Assembly: GCF_000221045.1 (NCBI RefSeq)
Contig: NC_015856.1
Location: forward strand, 1,864,686 to 1,928,685
Source: Collimonas fungivorans Ter331
Lineage (GTDB): Bacteria; Pseudomonadota; Gammaproteobacteria; Burkholderiales; Burkholderiaceae_D
Reading direction: 5' to 3'
DNA: 64,000 nt
This document shows, piece after piece, positions 54,515 to 62,958 of the stretch. A program made the position numbers and the translations under genes. The notes under the pieces are model-generated. The model had not been told where the DNA came from and did no database searches. It saw nothing but the letters and a program-made list of their open reading frames with translations. The first letter of the stretch is position 1; the number at the start of each line of letters is the position of its first letter.

Positions 54515-54898
54515 ATGAAAATCATACATACCCCAGCCGTGCCGGCGCCGCGCGGCCACTATTCGCAAGCGGTGGAACAGAACGGTTTTGTCTTTTTGTC
54601 GGGCATGCTGCCGGCATCCGATACGATCGACCCGGCCACGCACGATTTCCGGCAGCAGTGCGAAGCAGTTTTCCATCAGTGCCAGCAAGTCTTGCAAGCC
54701 GCGGGCTGCGGTTTTGGCGATGTAGTGCAGGCCACGGCATACCTGGTCGGAGTGGAAAACTGGAGTTTGTTCAATGAGATCTACGCCAGCTACCTGGGTC
54801 CGCACAAGCCGGCGCGCGCCGTGGTGCCGGTGCCGGCCTTGCATCACGGTTATGCGGTAGAGCTGCAGCTGATTGCTTGCGTTCCCGGTGGGGTGTAG
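54515..54898 (+). CDS. RidA-family protein paired with the DSD1-type enzyme
   Basis: 127 residues from the ATG at 54515. VFLSGMLPASD, VVQATAYLVGVENWSLFNEIYASYL and PARAVVPVPALHHGYAVELQLIAC include the conserved Arg and Glu of imine deaminases. Closer to archetypal RidA than the 33065 copy. It probably releases ammonia from 2-aminoacrylate-type intermediates made by its neighbour. Confidence 0.9.
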   Translation: MKIIHTPAVPAPRGHYSQAVEQNGFVFLSGMLPASDTIDPATHDFRQQCEAVFHQCQQVLQAAGCGFGDVVQATAYLVGVENWSLFNEIYASYLGPHKPARAVVPVPALHHGYAVELQLIACVPGGV

Positions 54899-54953
54899 TC
54901 GTGCTAAATTAGCGTTTCGCAATCCGCGCCTCCTTAGACAGCAAGGAAAAATC

Positions 54954-55361
54954 ATGTGGACTCATGAAGAGAGCATAGAAACAAGCGCTGCGCCGGCGCG
55001 GATCTGGCAGCTGTTTGCCGACGTGCAGGGCTGGAAAAAATGGAACAAGGGAATTGACAATATCCAGATCCACGGTCCATTTTCGGATGGCACCACATTC
55101 ACGATGCAACCGCCCGGCGAGGATGTATTTACCACTACCCTGATCGACGTCAGGGAGAACCAAGGTTTTACCGATGAAACGATCATCGACGGCACCCGGG
55201 TACTGGTGCACCATAAGATCGTGCCGCTGGCCTCGGGCGGCAGCAAGATCATCTACAGCACGGAAATCACCGGGCCGGCTGCGGCGGATTTCGGGCCGAT
55301 GGTGACCGCGGATTTTCCGGACGTGCTAAGCGCGCTGAAAAATATCGCCGAGCTCAGCTGA
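54954..55361 (+). CDS. SRPBCC (START-like) family protein
   Basis: 135 residues from the ATG at 54954 with AAGGAA upstream. MWTHEESIETSAAPARIWQLFADVQGWKKWNKGI is the typical opening of polyketide-cyclase/dehydrase-like SRPBCC proteins, a helix-grip fold for hydrophobic ligands. Specific role unknown. Its 3' end overlaps that of the convergent DUF1697 gene by 8 bases. Confidence 0.87.
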   Translation: MWTHEESIETSAAPARIWQLFADVQGWKKWNKGIDNIQIHGPFSDGTTFTMQPPGEDVFTTTLIDVRENQGFTDETIIDGTRVLVHHKIVPLASGGSKIIYSTEITGPAAADFGPMVTADFPDVLSALKNIAELS

Positions 55362-55866
55362 CAGCCAAGGCGAGCAGCTTGGTGACCGTGTTGATGTTGC
55401 GCACGGTGGCGATGCCGGTCGACGGCGGCAGTTTCAGCTTCGATTTGCCCATGCCTTCGGGATAGTGGATATAGATTTCTTTCTTCCCCGGCCGGACCTC
55501 TTCGGCGCCAGGGATACGCAGCAGCTCAAGCCAGTCCTTGGGCAGGCTGCCGTTGCAAAAAACCACCGCGACTTTCGACGGCTCCGCATCCGGGAAGGGG
55601 TTGGCTTTCAATATGGCGCCCAGCTCTGCCGCGGTGCGCAGCAAGACATCGACTGGTTTGCCCATTTTTTTAGCGAGCGCCTGCGCCAGTTCCTGGCCGA
55701 CGGCGTCTTTGCCCAGCGCGCTGTCGAAGATCACGTTGCCGCTCTGGATATAGGTGCGGACCTGGCCGAAGCCCAGCCCGCTGCACAGCGCGGCCAGTTC
55801 TTTCATCGGCAAGAGGCCGGTGCCGCCGACGTTCACTGCGCGCAGCAGCGCGACATACACCGTCAT
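55354..55866 (-). CDS. DUF1697 protein
   Basis: 170 residues. YVALLRAVNVGGTGLLPMKELAALCSGLGFGQVRTYIQSGNVIFDS is the family signature; the end GIATVRNINTVTKLLAL is also typical. Function unknown. Leftward, 13 bp after the PPOX flavoprotein gene, probably cotranscribed. Confidence 0.93.
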   Translation of the reverse strand: MTVYVALLRAVNVGGTGLLPMKELAALCSGLGFGQVRTYIQSGNVIFDSALGKDAVGQELAQALAKKMGKPVDVLLRTAAELGAILKANPFPDAEPSKVAVVFCNGSLPKDWLELLRIPGAEEVRPGKKEIYIHYPEGMGKSKLKLPPSTGIATVRNINTVTKLLALAVS

Positions 55867-55879
55867 GGCCGTCCTCCTT

Positions 55880-56485
55880 TCAGTAGAGGGTGGCCTTGAC
55901 CCGCGCCGGCAGTTCGCGGTCGTAGGCCTCGGCGTCGAAACTGCTGCTGCCCAGGCGCTTCAGCATGGCGCCTGGGCTGGGAAAGCTGCTCCGTTCGATC
56001 TGCCCGGCAGGATCCCAGAGTTTTGAGCGCACCAGCGCTTTTGAACAATGGAAGTAGGTCGCCTCCACCTTGACGATGATGACGGTGCGCGGCAACTTGC
56101 CATCCACCGCAAATTGCTCGAGCAGGGCCGGCTCCGCGGAAATCTCGGCGCGGCCGTTGACGCGCAGGGTTTCGCCGATGCCGGGTACGATGAAAAGCAG
56201 GGCGATGCGCGGGTCCGCGATGAGGTTGCGCAGGGTATCGATACGGTTGTTGCCGGGGCGGTCGGGTACGGCCAGCGTACGTTCATCGAGGATCTTGACG
56301 AAACCCGGGGCATCTCCCTTGGGCGAGCAGTCCATGCCCCCCGGGCCGTGGGAAGCGAACACTACAAATGGCGAGGTTTTGACAAAGGCCTGGTAATCCT
56401 CGTTCAGGTAATCGATTTCCTTCCACAGCGAACGCTCGTGCGGCTTGCCGTAGATTTCCTCCAGCTGCTCGATGGTGGTAAGCAT
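55880..56485 (-). CDS. FMN-binding PPOX-type flavoprotein (MSMEG_1061 type)
   Basis: 201 residues. YGKPHERSLWKEIDYLNEDYQAFVKTSPFVVFASHGPGGMDCSPKGDAPGFVKILDERTLAVPDRPGNNRID is characteristic of pyridoxamine-phosphate-oxidase-like proteins of this subgroup; LIADPRIALLFIVPGIGETLRVNGRAEI completes the split barrel. Likely an F420- or FMN-dependent reductase of unknown substrate. Its ribosome site (GGGGAAAG) is partly inside a 10-bp hairpin at 56491-56516. Confidence 0.87.
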   Translation of the reverse strand: MLTTIEQLEEIYGKPHERSLWKEIDYLNEDYQAFVKTSPFVVFASHGPGGMDCSPKGDAPGFVKILDERTLAVPDRPGNNRIDTLRNLIADPRIALLFIVPGIGETLRVNGRAEISAEPALLEQFAVDGKLPRTVIIVKVEATYFHCSKALVRSKLWDPAGQIERSSFPSPGAMLKRLGSSSFDAEAYDRELPARVKATLY

Positions 56486-56490
56486 GTCTT

Positions 56491-56516
56491 TCCCCGGACA
56501 TTGGTTTGTCCGGGGA
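56491..56516 (-). promoter_or_regulatory. Perfect hairpin overlapping the ribosome site of the PPOX gene
   Basis: TCCCCGGACA and TGTCCGGGGA form a perfect 10-bp stem with a 6-base loop. In the leftward transcript the 3' strand ends in the GGGGA that precedes the ATG at 56485 by five bases, so folding would hide the Shine-Dalgarno sequence. It may also be the terminator of the upstream LysR gene, although no T-run follows in that direction. Confidence 0.45.
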
Positions 56517-56581
56517 TTTTACCGGGAAACCGACGCCTTTGCCGTTTTCCAAGACCAGAACAGTAGGTTTTAAGCGTTAGC

Positions 56582-57460
56582 TTACGCGCTGATCCAGGCA
56601 CGGACGTCGTGCACGTCGGCGCGCCTGGCTTCCGGATACACCAGATAGAAGGCGTAGTTGCTGAGCACCGGACCGAAAGGCTGCTCCAGCACGCCGCTTT
56701 TTAATTCGGGCTCGATCAGGGCAGTGCTGAGCAGAGCAACGCCTTGTCCGGCGATCGCCGCCGAGATGGCGTGGCTTTCGTCCGAAAATACGATGCCGCC
56801 GCGGCTGTCCAGGCCGCTGAACCTGGCGCGCTGGGCCCAGGCGCGCCAGGTCGAGGCCTTGCGCAGCGTGCTCTGCCATTCGCAATGGATCAGGGTGTGC
56901 TTGAGCAGGTCCCTCGGTTTCTTCACTTTGAGCAAAGGGCTGCTTACCGGCGCAATGCGGTCGTCGAACAGTTTTTCCGCCACCAGTCCCGGCCACAATC
57001 CGAGTCCGTAGCGAATCGCGATATCCGCGGTATGGCCGTCCAGCGGCGCGATTTCCACCGAAGTATGGATGCGCAGGTCCTGCTTCGGATAAGCGCTCCG
57101 GAAAGCGCCCAGCCGCGGCAGCAGCCAGCGTGCGGCAAACGCCGGCGTGGTGGAAATGGTGAGCATGCGCGCTGCGTCGCGCACTTGGATACGGTTGATG
57201 GCAGCCGCAAACAAATCGAAGCCTTCGCGCAGCGCCACATACAACTCGGAGCCGGCCGCCGTCAGGCGCAATTGCCTGGGCAGGCGCTGGAATACGGCCA
57301 CCCCGAGGCTTTCTTCGAGCCGCCTGATCTGGTGGCTCACCGCAGTCGGCGTCACTGAGAGTTCCACCGCGGCGGACTTGATGCTCAGGTGCCGCGCCGC
57401 AGCCTCGAATGCTTTCAGGGCGGCGAGCGGCGGCAGGCGGCGCGTGATCTGGTTATCCAT
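56582..57460 (-). CDS. LysR-family regulator, GcvA type
   Basis: 292 residues. The opening RRLPPLAALKAFEAAARHLSIKSAAVELSVTPTAVSHQIRRLEESLGVAVFQRLPRQLRLTAAG is typical of the GcvA/AmpR branch; the effector domain starts near LTISTTPAFAARWLLPRLGAF. Divergent from the azoreductase gene across 118 bp, its probable target. Confidence 0.92.
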   Translation of the reverse strand: MDNQITRRLPPLAALKAFEAAARHLSIKSAAVELSVTPTAVSHQIRRLEESLGVAVFQRLPRQLRLTAAGSELYVALREGFDLFAAAINRIQVRDAARMLTISTTPAFAARWLLPRLGAFRSAYPKQDLRIHTSVEIAPLDGHTADIAIRYGLGLWPGLVAEKLFDDRIAPVSSPLLKVKKPRDLLKHTLIHCEWQSTLRKASTWRAWAQRARFSGLDSRGGIVFSDESHAISAAIAGQGVALLSTALIEPELKSGVLEQPFGPVLSNYAFYLVYPEARRADVHDVRAWISA

Positions 57461-57578
57461 ATGGATGAGTTTTATTTTCCATAATCAAGAAAAACTTGTC
57501 GTTTGTCGAGGAATTGCAGGGAGATTACAGTTTATCCGGAAACTGATGCATGAATCTAATTCACAAAGGATAACTGAA

Positions 57579-58283
57579 ATGACTACCTTGCTACACCTCG
57601 ACGCCAGCGCACGCAGCGGACATTCCGACCGCCAGCCGCATGGTTCCCATACCCGCAGGCTGACGCACTGCTTCGTCCAGCAGTGGCTGCAGCAGCGGCC
57701 GGGCGACCGGGTCAGCGTGCGCGACGTCGGCCTCCATCCGCCGTCGCCGGTGAGCGGCGAATGGATACACGCCGCGTTTACCGCGCCGGCCTCGCGCGCA
57801 GACTGGATGCACCAGGCGCTGGCGGAAAGCGATACGCTGGTCGATGAAATCCTGGCGGCCGATATCCTGGTGCTGGGCGTGCCCATGTATAACTTCAACG
57901 TGCCGGCGCAATTCAAGTCCTGGATCGACAATATCGTCAGGGTGGGCCGCACCTTCGGGTTTGACCGGCAGCGCCAGGGAGAGCCTTACTGGCCCATGCT
58001 GCAGGACGCCGGCAAGCGCGCGGTGGTGCTGTCGTCGAGAGGCGATCACGGCTACGGCGCAGGGCAGCGGATCGCCGCCATGAACCATGTCGAGCCCAGC
58101 ATCCGCAGCGCCCTGTCTTACATCGGCATAAATGAGGTGCACAGCATCGCGGTCGAATACGATGAGTTCGGCGATGAGCGGCTGGCGGCGTCAATCGTAG
58201 CGGCGGAGGCCGAGATCGCCAGCCTGGTCAGGCGGATGAGCAAGGAGCTCGGCCAGATTCCAGCTTGCCGGCGAGCCGCCTGA
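57579..58283 (+). CDS. azoR: FMN-dependent NADH:quinone/azo oxidoreductase
   Basis: 234 residues from the ATG at 57579, with AAAGGA 8 bases upstream. It is a flavodoxin-like fold: LLHLDASARSG at the start, VLGVPMYNFNVPAQFKSWIDNIVRVGRTFGFD for FMN and dimer contacts, VVLSSRGDHGYG later. It reduces azo dyes and quinones in two-electron steps. The N-terminal phosphate loop has a His-rich stretch (SDRQPHGSHTRR) that is somewhat longer than usual. Confidence 0.9.
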   Translation: MTTLLHLDASARSGHSDRQPHGSHTRRLTHCFVQQWLQQRPGDRVSVRDVGLHPPSPVSGEWIHAAFTAPASRADWMHQALAESDTLVDEILAADILVLGVPMYNFNVPAQFKSWIDNIVRVGRTFGFDRQRQGEPYWPMLQDAGKRAVVLSSRGDHGYGAGQRIAAMNHVEPSIRSALSYIGINEVHSIAVEYDEFGDERLAASIVAAEAEIASLVRRMSKELGQIPACRRAA

Positions 58284-58393
58284 ATTGCACCGCTTCAATT
58301 GAGTTATTGCGGCGGAAACAATTGCTGCATAATAATTGTATGTCTCAAGTTCGATACCTCAGGATCCATACCTTGTTCCAGCAAAGGAAATTC

Positions 58394-59773
58394 ATGCAAT
58401 TGACGACAGCGCGGATGAGCGCCGCCATCCTGTATTCCACCATCCTGCTTTCGCCGCTGGCGACAACCGCCTTGGCCCAGGGGGCGCAAGCAGCGACTGC
58501 AGCCCCGGCCTGCCTCACCGGCGCCTACCGGTCGCCTGCCGGCGAAATCGTTACATTGACGCAGCGTCCGGGATTTCCGGCCACCCTGCTTGCCAGTAAC
58601 CTGGACGGCCGCACCGGGATATTCGAAGCCGGCGCCGAAAACACCATGAACGCGGCAGCCGATGCCGACGGCCGGCCCAGGCTGGCGGGCCGCTTGCGTT
58701 ATGCCGGATGCCAGGATCAGCCGCTGGTTTTCCAGTTCGACGGCGGCCCGGAGCAGCAGTGGTCGCGCCTGCCGTTGCGCATCACCCGGACGCAATTCAT
58801 GTCCGGTCCGCTCAAGCTGAATGGCGAGTTGATCGAGCCGGCAGCGCCTGCCGGCAAGCCGCCGCTGTTTGTTCAGGTGCACGGCTCGGAATCGACCGCG
58901 GCGGTGGATGCCAGCAATCGCGCTTTCCTGATGGCGAGCCAGGGCGTCGCTGCGTTCGTGTTCGACAAGCGCGGCACCGGGCTGTCGGAGGGCGTGTATA
59001 CCCAGGATTTCACCAAGCTTGCGGACGATGTCGCCGCGGCGGTGGTTGAAGCGCGCAGGCTCAGCGCCGGGCGTGCCGGCCGCGTCGGCGTGGCCGGATT
59101 CAGCCAGGGCGGCTGGGTGGCGCCGCTTGCCGCGACCAAGGCGCCGGTCGACTTCGTGGTGGTGGGTTACGGCGTAATTGGCACGCCGATAGAACAGGAC
59201 CAGTGGCAGGTCGACTATCAGCTGCGCAACCTTGGTTACGGCGAAGACGTGATCGGCAAAGCGCGCTCGCTGACAGCGCTGGCCGGCACGGTAGCGGCGT
59301 CGAATTTCTACGCCGGTTTGCCGCAGCTGCAGAAAGCCAAAGGCAGATACGCCGGCGAGCCATGGCTGGACAAGGTTGACGGCCAGTACACGGGCGAGTT
59401 GCTGCGCGGCGAGGTGGAGCGGGCGCGCAGCGAAAGTCCTGGCGTGATCTGGCATTACGATTCGGAGGCGGTCTTGCGGCGTCTTGCGATTCCACAATTA
59501 TGGGTGTTTGCGCAAGACGACTCGGTCGCGCCGAGTGCGCCGTCGATTGCGCGCCTGGACCGTTTCAGGGGCAATGACAAAACCATCGACATCGCTGTCT
59601 TTCCCGGCTCCGACCACGGCATCCGCACTTTTTCGGTGAAGCCTGACGGCAGCCGTAAATATGCGGGTTATGCAGCGGGATACACCAGCCTGCTGGCCGA
59701 CTGGATGAAGGGGCAGCCGCTGGCGCCGGACGCCCAGGACAAGATGCTGGGGCCGACGCGGGGGTTGCGCTAG
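58394..59773 (+). CDS. Secreted alpha/beta hydrolase (S9-like esterase)
   Basis: 459 residues from the ATG at 58394 (AAAGGAAA upstream) with a signal peptide ending near ALAQGAQA. A 100-residue N-terminal domain (CLTGAYRSPAGEIVTLTQRPG) precedes the hydrolase. LFVQVHGSEST, the nucleophile elbow RVGVAGFSQGGWVAPLAA, the acid in WVFAQDDSVAP and the His in VFPGSDHGIRTF complete the triad. Periplasmic or secreted; substrate unknown. Confidence 0.88.
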   Translation: MQLTTARMSAAILYSTILLSPLATTALAQGAQAATAAPACLTGAYRSPAGEIVTLTQRPGFPATLLASNLDGRTGIFEAGAENTMNAAADADGRPRLAGRLRYAGCQDQPLVFQFDGGPEQQWSRLPLRITRTQFMSGPLKLNGELIEPAAPAGKPPLFVQVHGSESTAAVDASNRAFLMASQGVAAFVFDKRGTGLSEGVYTQDFTKLADDVAAAVVEARRLSAGRAGRVGVAGFSQGGWVAPLAATKAPVDFVVVGYGVIGTPIEQDQWQVDYQLRNLGYGEDVIGKARSLTALAGTVAASNFYAGLPQLQKAKGRYAGEPWLDKVDGQYTGELLRGEVERARSESPGVIWHYDSEAVLRRLAIPQLWVFAQDDSVAPSAPSIARLDRFRGNDKTIDIAVFPGSDHGIRTFSVKPDGSRKYAGYAAGYTSLLADWMKGQPLAPDAQDKMLGPTRGLR

Positions 59774-59777
59774 GGTT

Positions 59778-60212
59778 TCAGCCCTTGAACTTGTTCTTCA
59801 GGGCGTCCAGTTTTGAGCTTGAGGCTATTTGCCCGTGGGCTTCGTCGGCCTCTGTGTCCTGCTCGTCGGCAAATTCGTCGGCCAGGTTCTTCCAGCCCTT
59901 GCTGGCCGCGAAGTCGTTGAATTCTTCCGGCGCTTCCAGCACGATCAGTTTGTCATCTTGCAAACCAAGGTCGCCGTGGCCGAAATCCGGGCCGACATAA
60001 CCGGCCCGGCGCAGCTGGGCCAAGACCTGGGCGATCAGCACCTTGTCTTCATACAAACGCTCCTTGCCGATCGCCGCGGCGAAATCGACATAGACGTCGA
60101 TGATGCCGTAGCCTTCGTCGAAGATGCGGATTGCTTTTATGTTATGGCCACGGCCGGCAGCGTCGGTGACGCTGAATGGCCCGCTGAGTTGGATATCGGT
60201 TTCGCTGTTCAT
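59778..60212 (-). CDS. Conserved-type hypothetical acidic protein
   Basis: 144 residues from the ATG at 60212; the frame is open a few codons further. It is soluble, with beta-rich start (IQLSGPFSVTDAAGRGHNIKAIRIFDEGYGIIDVYVDF) and a strongly acidic stretch (LADEFADEQDTEADEAHG) before a basic end (KLDALKNKFKG). I do not recognise a family. It ends 4 bp from the convergent hydrolase gene. Confidence 0.75.
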   Translation of the reverse strand: MNSETDIQLSGPFSVTDAAGRGHNIKAIRIFDEGYGIIDVYVDFAAAIGKERLYEDKVLIAQVLAQLRRAGYVGPDFGHGDLGLQDDKLIVLEAPEEFNDFAASKGWKNLADEFADEQDTEADEAHGQIASSSKLDALKNKFKG

Positions 60213-60375
60213 TCGCGCAGGATACACCAAATGCCGCTGAACCTAATACCCGGGCTGTCGTCAGAACAGTTACATCGGGCGTGATTCACCGGTAGACTGA
60301 GGGGAAATGAATTCGTTGAGAGGCGCACCAGCGCCCGCAAAGAGAGGTTCGCAGAACCTGCCCGAAGGAGACAAA

Positions 60376-62280
60376 ATGCGTGATATCTCATACAACAGGT
60401 CGGCGCAGCATTTTTCCTGCGATCCCGCGGTGATTGAAAAATCGCACCAGAGATCGAGCGCCTACGGCCTGGACCAGCACGACAAGCCGGACATCATGCC
60501 GCTGGACCGCAGCTCCCTGTCGCTGTTGCTGGAACAGAACCGGGTCCTGCATGCGCATGCCTTGCCGGTCATGGAAACCCTGTACGAGCAGATCGTCAAC
60601 ACCCACAACATGGTGATCCTGACCGACGCCCACGGCGTGATCGTACATGCGCTGGGCGACGACGATTTCCTGGTCAAGGCCAACCGCGTGGCCTTGAACC
60701 CGGGCGTGACCTGGTCCGAGCAAAGCAAGGGCACCAACGCCATCGGCACCGCCATCGCGGAAGGCGTGCCGACCACGGTGCATGCCGACGCCCACTATCT
60801 TTCGGCAAATCATTTCCTGACCTGCTCGGCGGCGCCGATTTTCGACTACCAGGGCAATATCCTCGGCGTGCTGGATGTCAGCGGCGATCGCGGCAGCTAC
60901 CACAAGCACACCATGGCGCTGGTGCGCATGTCGGCGCAGATGATTGAAAACCAGTTGTTTACCGCAGCGTTCGAGAACGCCGTCACCCTGCATTTCCATA
61001 GCCGGCCCGAATTCATCGGCACGCTGGTGGAAGGCATCGCCTGCTTCACGCCCGGCGGCCGGTTCCTGTCGGCCAACCGCAGCGCCATGTTCCAGCTGGG
61101 GCTGTCGCAGGCGGCCTTGCAATCGCATACTTTCAGCTCGCTGTTCGGCTTGCCGCTGTCGACCCTGTTCGACCATTATCGGACGGCCGCACCGGGCCTG
61201 CTCAATCTGTGCCTGCACAGCGGCGTCAAAGTCTATGCCCGCGCTGAACTGCGGCTGTCGAACAGTGTGTTCCAGCACTACAGCGAACTGCCTTCCTTGC
61301 CTGCGGCGGCGGTGCCGAAGGTGGCGCCGCGCCGGCTGTCGAGCCTGCGTTACCTGAACACCGGCGATCCGCACATGGCGACCCTGATCGGCAAGCTCGA
61401 CAAAGTGATAGGGCGCGACATTCCTATCCTGATCACCGGCGAAACCGGCACCGGCAAGGAATTGCTGGCGCAGGCGATTCATAACGATTCGCCGCGCAAG
61501 AACAATGCTTTTGTCGCCGTCAACTGCGCCTCGATTCCGGAAACGCTGATCGAATCTGAACTGTTCGGTTACGAAGAGGGGGCGTTTACCGGCGCCCGCA
61601 AAAAAGGCGGCCAGGGCAAGCTGCTGCAAGCCAACGGCGGCACGCTGTTCCTGGACGAAATCGGCGACATGCCGCTCAGCCTGCAGGCACGCTTGCTGCG
61701 GGTCCTGCAGGAAAGGGTGGTGACGCCGCTGGGCAGCACCAAGGCGATTCCGGTCAACCTGGCCGTGATTTGCGCCACCAACCGCAACCTGCGCGAACTG
61801 ATTGCGGCCAACCTGTTTCGGGAAGATCTTTATTACCGTCTGAACGGCCTGGTGGTCAAGCTGCCGGCTTTGCGCGAGCGCAGCGATCTCGATGTGATCG
61901 TCGACAGGTTGCTGGCGGAAGCCGGCAACGAAGGACGCTGCTGCAGCGTCGCGCCCGACATCATGGAATTGTTCCGACGGCACAGCTGGCCGGGGAATTT
62001 CCGTCAGCTGAGCAACCTGTTGCGGACCGCAGTGGTCATGGCCGGAGAGGACGGGCTGATCAGGCTGGAGCACCTGCCCGACGATTTCCTGGAAGATGTG
62101 CAGGCCGAGCCGCCGCTTGCGGTCGCCGCGGTTTCAACCGACGGCGCCGGCAGCCTGGAAGGCCTGGCGCAGGCCGCGGTCAGGAGCGCCTATGAGGCCT
62201 GCGGCGGCAACGTGTCCGCAACCGCCAAGGCATTGGGGGTTTCGCGCAATACCGTGTACCGCAAGCTCAACCTGCGTTAA
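60376..62280 (+). CDS. Sigma-54-dependent activator, AcoR type
   Basis: 634 residues from the ATG at 60376 after GAAGGAGAC. The N-terminal GAF-type sensor (about 50-210; TWSEQSKGTNAIGTAIAEGVPTTVHADAHYL, APIFDYQGNILGVLDVSGD) is followed by an AAA+ domain with Walker A GETGTGKE, the sigma-54 contact GAFTGA, Walker B GGTLFLDEIGDMP, and a Fis-type helix-turn-helix at the end (ATAKALGVSRNTVYRKLNL). The full GAFTGA loop means it should activate sigma-54 promoters, in AcoR for acetoin/alcohol use. Its target is not adjacent. Confidence 0.93.
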   Translation: MRDISYNRSAQHFSCDPAVIEKSHQRSSAYGLDQHDKPDIMPLDRSSLSLLLEQNRVLHAHALPVMETLYEQIVNTHNMVILTDAHGVIVHALGDDDFLVKANRVALNPGVTWSEQSKGTNAIGTAIAEGVPTTVHADAHYLSANHFLTCSAAPIFDYQGNILGVLDVSGDRGSYHKHTMALVRMSAQMIENQLFTAAFENAVTLHFHSRPEFIGTLVEGIACFTPGGRFLSANRSAMFQLGLSQAALQSHTFSSLFGLPLSTLFDHYRTAAPGLLNLCLHSGVKVYARAELRLSNSVFQHYSELPSLPAAAVPKVAPRRLSSLRYLNTGDPHMATLIGKLDKVIGRDIPILITGETGTGKELLAQAIHNDSPRKNNAFVAVNCASIPETLIESELFGYEEGAFTGARKKGGQGKLLQANGGTLFLDEIGDMPLSLQARLLRVLQERVVTPLGSTKAIPVNLAVICATNRNLRELIAANLFREDLYYRLNGLVVKLPALRERSDLDVIVDRLLAEAGNEGRCCSVAPDIMELFRRHSWPGNFRQLSNLLRTAVVMAGEDGLIRLEHLPDDFLEDVQAEPPLAVAAVSTDGAGSLEGLAQAAVRSAYEACGGNVSATAKALGVSRNTVYRKLNLR

Positions 62281-62795
62281 AACGTGACGGTGGCGACCAC
62301 GGTGTCGGTATATGTCGTGGCGATGCCGGTCTGTCCCGATGGCACGCGGGCGTAAATCGTCACTGGCGTTGCTGTTCCTGTGGCGTTGACCGTGGCCGGC
62401 GCGGTGGCGACGGTGTTGCCCCAGGTCGTGGTGCGGCCGGAATCCGAGAACAGCGAATAACTAAGATAGGTCGGGGTGCCGCCGCCGCTGGATACGCGCC
62501 GCAGCGGCACCGAATCGGTGGAGCCGGTATTGGCGTTGGCGCCTTGTCCCAGCGTGATGACCGGCGCAGCGCCGGGGGTGCAGGTAGTGGTGACGCTGGC
62601 GGTCACGTCCTGGTTGGCGGAGGCATTGGTTACGATCGGATCGTAGGTGGTGGTGAAGCCGATGGTGGCAATGCTGCAGTTGTTGGCGATGGTGACGGTG
62701 TTGGTCATGGTCGCCGTGGCTGTCGCTGCAAAAGCGCCGGCGGCGCTGCATGCTGATACGACCATTAAGATAAAACCTTGAGTAGACTTTTTCAT
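62277..62795 (-). CDS. Spore-coat-U domain (SCPU/Csu) pilin-like protein
   Basis: 172 residues from the ATG at 62795 with a signal peptide (MKKSTQGFILMVVSACSAAGAFA). The mature part starts with ATATMTNTVTIANNCSIATIGF and ends GIATTYTDTVVATVTF, the pattern of SCPU proteins that build Csu-type archaic chaperone/usher pili. Two cysteines can form the usual disulfide. No chaperone or usher is beside it, so it is a stand-alone copy. Its 3' end overlaps the activator gene by four bases. Confidence 0.87.
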   Translation of the reverse strand: MKKSTQGFILMVVSACSAAGAFAATATATMTNTVTIANNCSIATIGFTTTYDPIVTNASANQDVTASVTTTCTPGAAPVITLGQGANANTGSTDSVPLRRVSSGGGTPTYLSYSLFSDSGRTTTWGNTVATAPATVNATGTATPVTIYARVPSGQTGIATTYTDTVVATVTF

Positions 62796-62916
62796 GACGA
62801 ATCTCCCGATTGCCACTACCTGTTTGTCCGGTCCGGACCACACTTGATCCAGGTCTTGCTATACGCATCTATATCATATAAATTTCCTTATGGAAATATT
62901 TATTTGTAGGCTTGCC

Positions 62917-62949
62917 GACAACTTGCACGGCAAAACCATGCAAGTTGTC
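62917..62949. terminator. Perfect 11-bp hairpin after the CocE-type hydrolase gene
   Basis: GACAACTTGCA (62917-62927) and TGCAAGTTGTC (62939-62949) form a perfect stem with an 11-base loop, 9 bases past the leftward gene's stop. No T-run follows, so it may protect the mRNA end or aid termination. Another short palindrome (ATTTCC-TTAT-GGAAAT) lies near 62882-62897, in the upstream region of the pilin gene. Confidence 0.45.
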
Positions 62950-62958
62950 ATAGATGTA

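Noticed and set aside
60388..62073. A 561-residue open frame on the minus strand
   Set aside because: Antisense to the sigma-54 activator, whose motifs are all intact in the plus frame.
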